Positions 6,254 to 10,648 of a DNA stretch of 10,648 nucleotides are shown piece by piece (the first letter of the stretch is position 1; the number at the start of each line of letters is the position of its first letter). Below the pieces are notes generated by a model. That model was not told where the DNA came from and ran no database searches. It saw only the letters and a list, made by a program, of their open reading frames with translations. The DNA is from Bacillota bacterium (GTDB lineage Bacteria > Bacillota > Clostridia > Christensenellales > Aristaeellaceae). Location: the NCBI GenBank assembly GCA_023443705.1, contig JAEZTD010000253.1:1-10648 (forward strand), in the 5' to 3' direction. A program made the position numbers and the translations under genes.

Positions 6254-6359
6254 CTGTGCAAAAGCGGTGGCGGGCATTTAACAGATAAAAAAACGCCATC
6301 GCGTTTCAAAACCCCGTTCTCCGGGGAAATATAGACCAAGATCAAGGAGGTGCTCCAAA

Positions 6360-6908
6360 ATGAAGAAAAAGACAATCGGCGTATTCGTCGGCAGCCTTCG
6401 CAAGGGTTCCTATAACGACAGCGTGGCGCGGTATCTGGCAAAGGTTGCGCCCGCACATCTCGACCTCAAGTTTATCAACATCGGCCACCTGCCGCTGTAC
6501 AATCAGGATCTGGACGACAGCCCGCCCGAATCCTATGTGAAGTTCCGCGATGCGGTTCGCGCGCTGGACGGCTTCCTCTTCGTGACCCCCGAGCACAACC
6601 GCTCGGTTCCCGCGGCGCTTAAAAACGCGCTGGACATCGCATCCCGCCCCTATGGCGCCAACGCCTGGAGCGGCAAGCCCGCCGGTGTGGTCAGCGTATC
6701 CATCGGCGCCATCGGCGGATTCGGCGCGAACCATCACCTGCGGCAGGTGCTGTCGTTCGTAAACGTGCCCGTAATGCAGCAGCCGGAGGCCTACGTAGGC
6801 AGCATCATGTCCTCGGTGGACGACAAAGGCGACCTGACCAGCGACTCGCTGAAGTCGTTCCTGAAGGACTACATCGACGCGCTGGCCGCTTGGTTCGAAA
6901 AGTTCTAA
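6360..6908 (+). CDS. NADPH-dependent FMN reductase-type flavoprotein
   Basis: This is a cytoplasmic flavodoxin-fold oxidoreductase of the FMN_red family (relatives include ChrR and YieF-type quinone/chromate reductases and azoreductases). The protein has 182 residues, as usual. The first strand and phosphate-binding loop read IGVFVGSLRKGSYN (6-19), and the family motif TPEHNRSVPAALKNALD follows the central strand FLFV. GKPAGVVSVSIGAIGGFGA is the next conserved flavin-side loop. The likely reaction is two-electron reduction of quinones, nitro- or azo-compounds or free FMN with NAD(P)H, but the natural substrate cannot be read from sequence. AAGGAGGTG (6344-6352) precedes the ATG by a good distance. 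It is monocistronic, flanked by terminators. A 5-bp hairpin (6312-6326) lies in its leader; no clear promoter was recognised. Confidence 0.92.
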   Translation: MKKKTIGVFVGSLRKGSYNDSVARYLAKVAPAHLDLKFINIGHLPLYNQDLDDSPPESYVKFRDAVRALDGFLFVTPEHNRSVPAALKNALDIASRPYGANAWSGKPAGVVSVSIGAIGGFGANHHLRQVLSFVNVPVMQQPEAYVGSIMSSVDDKGDLTSDSLKSFLKDYIDALAAWFEKF

Positions 6909-6919
6909 ATAAAAAATTC

Positions 6920-6954
6920 ACCGCCCCGTCCGAAAAAATGGACGGGGCGGTTTT
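6920..6954. terminator. Bidirectional terminator between the flavoprotein gene and scpA
   Basis: A 12-bp perfect stem ACCGCCCCGTCC/GGACGGGGCGGT (6920-6931/6940-6951) with an 8-nt A-rich loop has TTTT on its right. On its left is an A-rich run (6911-6916) that is a T-run on the minus strand. It can serve both converging transcripts. Confidence 0.9.
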
Positions 6955-6982
6955 GTCATGCCAATGAAAAACATAATTGGTA

Positions 6983-7699
6983 TCATGCCGCGGTCAGGTC
7001 GATCTCGCCGTAAATGGCCGCCTGTTTCACGCGGATGAGGCCAAGGCGCAGAAGTTCGAGCAGAGCCAGAAACACGCTGACCAGTTCGACCTTGCCTGGC
7101 ACCTCCTCAAACAGTTCGGAAAACCGCATATTGCCCTTCGAGAGGCGCTTCTGGATGCGGCTCATGCAGCTTTGCATCGTGTACACGTCCCGGCGGATCT
7201 CGTGGCTGATCTTGCGCTGCGCGTCCTCATGGGCTTCCGCGCGCCTGATGACCCGCTCGAATGCGGCGGTCAGCGCCTCCAGTGTGAGCCCCGTCAGTTC
7301 ATAGGTGGGCGGCGGCAGCGGATATTCCTCCGGCAGCTTCGTCAGCCGGTCCCGCGCCTCTTTTTCAAGAACCTGCATCCGCTCGCCCAGTTCCTTGAAA
7401 GCCTTATACTCGGTCAGGCGGCGGATCAGCGCCTCCTCCGGGGTTTCCTCTTCGTCTTCCGGCGCGCGGGGCGGCACCGGCAGCAGCGTGCGGGACTTGA
7501 TCTCAAGCAGCGTCGCGGCCATCTGCAAAAACTCGCTGGCCGAGTCCATGTCGAGTTCGTCCACGCCAGCCATCGACGAAAGGTACTGCTCGGTGATCTC
7601 CGACAGGAAGATGTCCTTGATGTCGATCTTGGCCCGGGAGATCAGCGTCAGCAAAAGATCCAGCGGGCCGTCAAACTGCCTCAGCGAAACGACGTACAT
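6983..7699 (-). CDS. scpA: Segregation and condensation protein A
   Basis: ScpA is the kleisin subunit of the bacterial SMC-ScpAB condensin, bridging SMC heads and needed for chromosome compaction and segregation. The 238 residues begin with the family signature FDGPLDLLLTLI (9-20) and IDIKDIFLSEITEQYL (25-40). Then come ASEFLQMAATLLEIKSRTLL (54-73), an acidic linker EDEEETPEEA (81-90), a charged helical middle, and a C-terminal winged-helix segment (about 205-235, VSVFLALLELLRLGLI) that contacts SMC. The start is set by AGGAGG just upstream, and only nine bases separate it from the stop of the M50 protease gene, so the two form an operon. Unlike the common Firmicute order, no scpB follows; a bidirectional terminator closes the unit. 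Confidence 0.96.
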   Translation of the reverse strand: MYVVSLRQFDGPLDLLLTLISRAKIDIKDIFLSEITEQYLSSMAGVDELDMDSASEFLQMAATLLEIKSRTLLPVPPRAPEDEEETPEEALIRRLTEYKAFKELGERMQVLEKEARDRLTKLPEEYPLPPPTYELTGLTLEALTAAFERVIRRAEAHEDAQRKISHEIRRDVYTMQSCMSRIQKRLSKGNMRFSELFEEVPGKVELVSVFLALLELLRLGLIRVKQAAIYGEIDLTAA

Positions 7700-7708
7700 G
7701 CGCGCCTC

Positions 7709-8482
7709 CTAGATGATGTTCAGCAGTCGGAACAGCGCTTCAAACGCCACCCCCGCGCCGGCCAGCGCGCCCGTATGCACCGCGCTGAGGAGTTTTCCCA
7801 GCGCGCCGGTGAAGATCAGCGCCAATAGCAGAATCTGCCCTGCCATCGCGGCCTTCTGCGGTGCGAAGACCTGCCGGCGCAGCACCAGGTCGTTGAGCAC
7901 ATGGTAGCCGTCGAGCGGCGGCACCGGCAGCAGGTTGAACACCGCAAGCGTCAAGTTGATGGTGGTAAAGATCAGAAGCATCAAATAGACATAGCCGCCC
8001 ACATCGCCAAGCAGCGACGCCACCACCGCGTAGCCGTAGCTCTCGGGGGAGCGGATCAGCATCGAAGCCTCGGAACTGGGCAGCGTCCCAGCCGGAATCT
8101 GCGAAAAGGCGATGAGCAGCATGACAAACATCAAAAGGCAACCGACGACAAACATCAGAAGGTTTGCGGTGATGCCAGCCAGCGATACCTTGATGTCGTC
8201 GCGCCGCAGGTTGCGGAAATTGTTAGGGTTGACGGGCACCGGCTTCGCCCAGCCGAAGCCCACCACAAAGAGCATCAAAAAACCGACGGGGTCAATGTGG
8301 GCGAAGGGGTTGAGCGTCAGCCGCCCGAGATATTTGGCGGTCGGGTCGCCGCAGCGGTAAGCCGCCCACGCGTGGGCCGCCTCGTGCATCGAAAGCGCCA
8401 AAATAAACGGCGGAACGCTTAAGAGCAGCTGCCGTATGAACGACCCGAAGTCAAATCCGCCCCGAAACGCCTGAATCAGCAT
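7709..8482 (-). CDS. Site-2 protease family (M50) membrane metalloprotease
   Basis: This is an intramembrane zinc peptidase homologue of 257 residues. The zinc motif HEAAH is at 33-37 in the first long membrane helix, preceded by PPFILALSM. The second motif NLLPVPPLDG (183-192), with the ligand-type Asp191, lies in a later helix. GRLTLNPFAHIDPVGF (53-68) and a GWAKPVPVNPNNFR block (77-90) are typical of the compact M50 group lacking PDZ and CBS domains, which commonly sits next to scpA in Bacillota. Five or six membrane segments are likely. The ATG at 8482 is chosen because GGAG lies about eight bases ahead and the promoter -10 box is further upstream; a 23-residue longer form from 8551 would begin inside that promoter. 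The substrate is unknown; anti-sigma factor or membrane protein processing is typical of the wider family. Confidence 0.93.
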   Translation of the reverse strand: MLIQAFRGGFDFGSFIRQLLLSVPPFILALSMHEAAHAWAAYRCGDPTAKYLGRLTLNPFAHIDPVGFLMLFVVGFGWAKPVPVNPNNFRNLRRDDIKVSLAGITANLLMFVVGCLLMFVMLLIAFSQIPAGTLPSSEASMLIRSPESYGYAVVASLLGDVGGYVYLMLLIFTTINLTLAVFNLLPVPPLDGYHVLNDLVLRRQVFAPQKAAMAGQILLLALIFTGALGKLLSAVHTGALAGAGVAFEALFRLLNII

Positions 8483-8522
8483 GCGTTCGTCTCCAATCTT
8501 GCCGCCACGCGGCCTTGTTTCT

Positions 8523-8551
8523 ATTATATACACCCCGGGAACGTCGCGCAA
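8523..8551 (-). promoter_or_regulatory. Promoter of the M50 protease-scpA operon
   Basis: On the minus strand TTGCGC (8551-8546) is followed after 17 bp by a perfect TATAAT (8528-8523). The predicted start near 8516 leaves about 34 nt before the chosen ATG, and it rules out the longer start at 8551. Confidence 0.7.
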
Positions 8552-8592
8552 GCGGCAGGAAAACGACCTTTCCGCGTAGAATCAGTAACGCC

Positions 8593-9141
8593 ATGAACGT
8601 TTATGATTTTGACAAAACCATCTTTCGCGGCGATTCCACGGCGCGCTTTTTCGGGTTCTGCCTGAAGCGTCACCCCTTGATCGCGCGGCGTCTCCCGGTG
8701 GTTTCGTTTGAGGCGCTGCTGCTTCTGACCGGGAAGACCGACAAGACCGGCTTCAAGGGCCGGCTGTTCGGCTTCCTTCGGAACATCCCGGACGTCGAGG
8801 CCGAGGTCGCCGCCTTCTGGTCGGAAAACGCGGGCCGTATCAAGCCCTGGTACCTCGCGCAGAAGCGGCCGGACGACCTCGTCATCTCCGCCGGGCCCGA
8901 GTTTCTTTTGCGCCCGGTCTGCCCCAGGCTGATCGCCTCGAGGGTCGATCCGAAAACCGGCGCCTACTCGGGCAGAAACTGCGACGGAGAGGAAAAGCTC
9001 CTCCGCTTCCGTTCGGAATTTGGGGACGCCGCGATTGACGCATTCTATTCAGATTCGATGAGCGACGCGCCGCTTGCAAAGGCGGCCGCCCGCGCGTACC
9101 TGGTCAAGGGCGATCAGGTCTCGCCCTGGCCCGACCGGTAG
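8593..9141 (+). CDS. HAD-IB family phosphatase (PSPase-like)
   Basis: This is a small haloacid dehalogenase-superfamily phosphohydrolase of 182 residues. Motif I is DFDKTI (5-10; nucleophile Asp5, acid/base Asp7), motif II is VISAG with Ser99, motif III is Lys135 in DGEEK, and motif IV is YSDSMSDAPL with Asp154 and Asp158. The region between motifs I and II is a small helical cap, as in phosphoserine phosphatase and PgpC-like enzymes. All catalytic residues are present, so an active Mg-dependent phosphatase is expected; the substrate is unknown. ATG 8593 is chosen because the family begins at MNVYDFDKT; the longer frame from 8515 has an untypical basic N-terminus and lies across the divergent promoter. 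No Shine-Dalgarno sequence precedes the ATG. The last 28 bp overlap the 3' end of the convergent ogt. Confidence 0.88.
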   Translation: MNVYDFDKTIFRGDSTARFFGFCLKRHPLIARRLPVVSFEALLLLTGKTDKTGFKGRLFGFLRNIPDVEAEVAAFWSENAGRIKPWYLAQKRPDDLVISAGPEFLLRPVCPRLIASRVDPKTGAYSGRNCDGEEKLLRFRSEFGDAAIDAFYSDSMSDAPLAKAAARAYLVKGDQVSPWPDR

Positions 9142-9596
9142 CGCGCCTCCAGTTTGAGCAGCTTCTCCTTCAGTTTCAGGCCGCCGCCGTAGCCAACCAT
9201 CGCCCCGTTCGTGCCGATCACCCGGTGGCATGGGATCACGATGGGCAGCGGGTTTTTGTGGTTGGCCGCGCCAACGGCTCGAGAGGCCTTTGGCCTTCCG
9301 ACGGCGCGGGCGATGTCGCCGTAGCTTCGAGTCTCCCCCGCGGGGATCGCAGCCAGCGCGGCCCAGACCGCCCGCTGGAATTCCGTGCCCACGGGCGCGA
9401 GGGGCAGATCAAACGAAGCGCGCCGCCCCGTAAAGTACTCGGTCAGCTGCGCGGCGGCCTTCGCGAGCAGCGGCGTCTGACGCGTCTCCCCGTCCGGCGC
9501 GGCCTCGCCCGGCAGCGCGACGCGCGTGAGCGCCCCATCCTCCTCGCAAAGCCAGATCTCCCCGACCCCGGTTGCGAGCATCATCCTGTACCGCAT
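9114..9596 (-). CDS. ogt: Methylated-DNA--[protein]-cysteine S-methyltransferase
   Basis: This is a suicide repair protein that transfers alkyl groups from O6-alkylguanine (and O4-alkylthymine) to its own cysteine. The protein has 160 residues, usual for Ogt/MGMT without the Ada N-domain. It has a short N-terminal ribonuclease-H-like domain, TEFQRAVWAALAAIPAGETR (71-90), the helix-turn-helix SYGDIARAVGRPKASRAVGAA (91-111) with the base-flipping arginine (Arg106), then NPLPIVIPCHRVIG (115-128) with acceptor Cys123 and GYGGGLKLKEKLLKLE. The start at 9596 follows an AAGGGGGT ribosome binding site and matches the family N-terminus; a 16-residue longer form is possible but unsupported. It is divergent from the alkD-type gene with a 40-bp gap and overlaps the HAD phosphatase gene tail to tail by 28 bp. 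The symbol ogt is used for the single-domain type. Confidence 0.94.
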   Translation of the reverse strand: MRYRMMLATGVGEIWLCEEDGALTRVALPGEAAPDGETRQTPLLAKAAAQLTEYFTGRRASFDLPLAPVGTEFQRAVWAALAAIPAGETRSYGDIARAVGRPKASRAVGAANHKNPLPIVIPCHRVIGTNGAMVGYGGGLKLKEKLLKLEARYRSGQGET

Positions 9597-9599
9597 AAT
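9572..9599 (+). promoter_or_regulatory. Possible promoter of the alkD-type gene
   Basis: TTGCGA (9572-9577) and CATAAT (9594-9599) are separated by 16 bp, each with limited deviation from consensus. It lies within the 5' end of ogt on the opposite strand, which the 40-bp intergenic space makes unavoidable. No comparable promoter for ogt was found. Confidence 0.35.
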
Positions 9600-9636
9600 C
9601 CTACCCCCTTGGGTTTTAATGAACGGGAGGCGCAAA

Positions 9637-10317
9637 ATGGACATCCTGAAACGGCTGGAAGCCCTCGCGGAACCCGGCTACCGCGCGTTCAACGAGCGGA
9701 TGATTCCCACGAAAAACCGGATCATCGGCGTCCGTGCGCCGCACATCGAAAAGCTGGCGCGGGAATTGCTGGCGGGCGACTGGCACGCCTTCTTGGCTGC
9801 CGCGCCGGACGACGTGCTGGAGATCCTCTTTCTCAAGTGCGCCGCACTCGCCGGCGGACAGATGCCGCTTTCCGAGCGCTTCGAGCAAATCCGCGCGTTC
9901 CTGCCTAAAATTGACAACTGGGCGGTGTGCGATTCGCTGATGGGCCGGCTCCGCCCCGCGCCGGACGAACGGGCGGCCTACTTTGAATTCGTCGAGCCCT
10001 TCTTTGAGGACGACCGGGAGTTCTTCGCCCGCTTCGCCGCGGTGATGATGATCCGCTTCTCCGAGCCGGAATGGATCGGCCGGGCCGCGGAAGCCCTCGC
10101 CCGCGTCCGTCAGAAGGACTACTACGCCCGAATGGGCGTGGCTTGGGCGCTCTCCCACCTGTACGTGGACTTCCCCGCGGAAGTGGAGGCGCTGCTGCGG
10201 CGCGAAACCCTCGAAGTGTGGACCCACAACAAGACCATTCAGAAGATCGTGGAATCCCTCCGGGTGGATGAGGCCGAAAAGCGCGCGCTCAGGGCGCTGA
10301 AGCGCCGCAGTCGCTGA
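9637..10317 (+). CDS. AlkD-type DNA alkylation repair protein (HEAT-like DNA glycosylase)
   Basis: Proteins of this family excise N3- and N7-alkylated purines using a superhelix of HEAT-like repeats, without base flipping in the studied B. cereus AlkD. The protein has 226 residues, typical of the family. The N-terminus shows FNERMIPTKNRIIGVRAPHIEKLARELL (the recognisable PT.....GV..P block, 18-45). The IDNWAVCDSLMG segment has Trp95 and Asp99, which match the Trp/Asp pair of B. cereus AlkD; Arg132 in RFAAVMM is the best match for its catalytic Arg. ARMGVAWALS and TLEVWTHNKTIQKIVES close the domain. ATG 9637 is set by GGGAGG at 9625-9630. The gene is divergent from ogt, forming a two-gene alkylation repair locus, and ends before a strong terminator. 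The residue equivalences are made by eye. Confidence 0.93.
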   Translation: MDILKRLEALAEPGYRAFNERMIPTKNRIIGVRAPHIEKLARELLAGDWHAFLAAAPDDVLEILFLKCAALAGGQMPLSERFEQIRAFLPKIDNWAVCDSLMGRLRPAPDERAAYFEFVEPFFEDDREFFARFAAVMMIRFSEPEWIGRAAEALARVRQKDYYARMGVAWALSHLYVDFPAEVEALLRRETLEVWTHNKTIQKIVESLRVDEAEKRALRALKRRSR

Positions 10318-10332
10318 AACCGGCTCCACCTG

Positions 10333-10341
10333 ATTATACCA
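10333..10341 (-). promoter_or_regulatory. Extended -10 element reading antisense into the alkD-type gene
   Basis: On the minus strand TGG-TATAAT (10341-10333) is a perfect extended -10 element, the same sequence as at the lrgA promoter. No good -35 box is present. A transcript from it would start about 10 bp beyond the alkD-type stop codon and run antisense to that gene. No plausible minus-strand gene follows. Confidence 0.3.
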
Positions 10342-10390
10342 CAGTTCCGCTGCCGCCAACAGAAGCGGCGCCAAATTCACAAAGGCTCCC

Positions 10391-10422
10391 GCGCTTTCGG
10401 CTGTTCGCCGAAAGCGCTTTTT
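10391..10422 (+). terminator. Terminator of the alkD-type gene
   Basis: An 11-bp perfect stem GCGCTTTCGGC/GCCGAAAGCGC (10391-10401/10407-10417) with a 5-nt loop is followed by five T (10418-10422). There is no T-run on the minus side. Confidence 0.92.
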
Positions 10423-10442
10423 CTGCCTACGGCCCAAAGCCC

Positions 10443-10479
10443 GCCGCGCATCCTGGGTCGGCCGCTGCGGACGCGCGGC
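10443..10479. repeat. GC-rich inverted repeat upstream of the Rrf2 gene
   Basis: GCCGCGC (10443-10449) and GCGCGGC (10473-10479) form a perfect 7-bp inverted repeat around 23 bases. No T-run follows. It lies between the alkD-type terminator and the Rrf2 promoter; its function is unknown. The rest of this gap (10318-10588) holds only the terminator, the promoters and the AT-rich inverted repeat. Confidence 0.35.
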
Positions 10480-10514
10480 TTCACTTTAATGCATATTAAT
10501 TTTGTCGGAAATAC

Positions 10515-10544
10515 TTGACGAGAACCAGCGCTGCAGATTATAAT
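10515..10544 (+). promoter_or_regulatory. Promoter of the Rrf2-family regulator gene
   Basis: TTGACG (10515-10520) is followed after 18 bp by a perfect TATAAT (10539-10544), with an AT-rich stretch including TTAAT-N4-ATTAA (10486-10499) upstream that could be an UP element or operator. The -35 box lies within ATACTTGAC (10511-10519), which matches one half of the E. coli type-1 IscR consensus, suggesting autoregulation. The second half-site is not clear. Confidence 0.8.
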
Positions 10545-10588
10545 AGCACCGAAAGCCGACGAAAAAGGTCAGGATTGGAGGGGCTGGT

Positions 10589-10648
10589 ATGAAGCTGTCA
10601 ACGCGAGGCCGGTACGGCATCCACGCGATGTACGATTTGGCGCAATCG
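10589..10648 (+). CDS. Rrf2/IscR-family transcriptional regulator (5' end only)
   Basis: Only the first 20 residues are in the window. MKLSTRGRYGIHAMYDLAQS is the diagnostic N-terminus of Rrf2-family winged-helix regulators (IscR, CymR, NsrR), covering the first helix before the DNA-binding helix-turn-helix. GGAGG (10577-10581) lies seven bases before the ATG. In Clostridia the gene most often heads an iron-sulfur assembly cluster (with iscS and iscU) or acts as CymR in cysteine control; the cluster-binding cysteines and the downstream genes lie outside the window, so the subtype is open. Confidence 0.92.
   Translation, partial: MKLSTRGRYGIHAMYDLAQS

Noticed and set aside
6287..6306. Minus-strand hairpin AAACGC/GCGTTT followed by T-run
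   Set aside because: It looks like a weak leftward terminator, but no leftward gene ends here; scpA is already stopped by the strong bidirectional terminator, so it is probably chance in an A-rich patch.
6957..6987. Imperfect inverted repeat CCAAT/ATTGG after the scpA stop
   Set aside because: The arms are only five bases in AT-rich DNA next to a far stronger terminator; no function is needed to explain it.
8483..8551. Longer M50 protease with 23 extra residues
   Set aside because: It would start within the minus-strand promoter (TTGCGC-17-TATAAT) and has no ribosome binding site.
8515..8592. Longer HAD phosphatase with 26 extra residues
   Set aside because: The extra part overlaps the divergent protease promoter, and HAD-IB proteins normally begin a few residues before the DxDxT motif.
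1..10648. CRISPR arrays, tRNA/rRNA genes, insertion sequences, attachment sites
   Set aside because: None was seen: the only repeats are the low-complexity tract at the left end and short hairpins, and no transposase or integrase motifs occur on either strand.

Overview
The window reads as a chromosomal segment of a GC-rich member of the Bacillota, most likely class Clostridia. The evidence is the split glycine decarboxylase (separate GcvPA and GcvPB), a tandem glycine riboswitch with an intrinsic terminator, strong GGAGG ribosome binding sites, an LrgA/LrgB pair, and ScpA behind an M50 protease. This is inference from gene content; no rRNA or other taxonomic marker is present. Almost everything here belongs to known families. 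I did not find a convincing undescribed multigene system, and the more unusual material is in the non-coding DNA and the first 250 bases.

Layout. Positions 1-285 are a G-rich, low-complexity stretch, probably the 3' end of a Gly/Gln/Ser-rich protein, although the opposite strand is also open. Next comes a textbook promoter, a two-aptamer glycine riboswitch and its terminator, then gcvT-gcvH-gcvPA-gcvPB, closed by a 14-bp terminator hairpin. An lrgA-lrgB pair with its own extended -10 promoter follows, then a single NADPH-dependent FMN reductase-type flavoprotein. That gene converges on a leftward operon (M50 site-2 protease then scpA) and the two share a bidirectional terminator. Diverging from the protease is a small HAD-IB phosphatase, whose 3' end overlaps that of a leftward ogt. 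Divergent from ogt is a rightward AlkD-type DNA glycosylase gene. The window ends inside the first 20 codons of an Rrf2/IscR-type regulator preceded by a strong promoter.

How the genes work together. The gcv genes encode the T, H and two P subunits of the glycine cleavage system; the L protein (lipoamide dehydrogenase) and the lipoylation enzymes are not in the window. Glycine sensed by the leader RNA should switch on its own breakdown. LrgAB may move small metabolites such as pyruvate, as the B. subtilis homologues PftAB do, or act in holin-like membrane functions. Ogt and AlkD form a small divergent DNA-alkylation repair pair using two different chemistries. ScpA is a condensin subunit, but its usual partner gene scpB does not follow it here.
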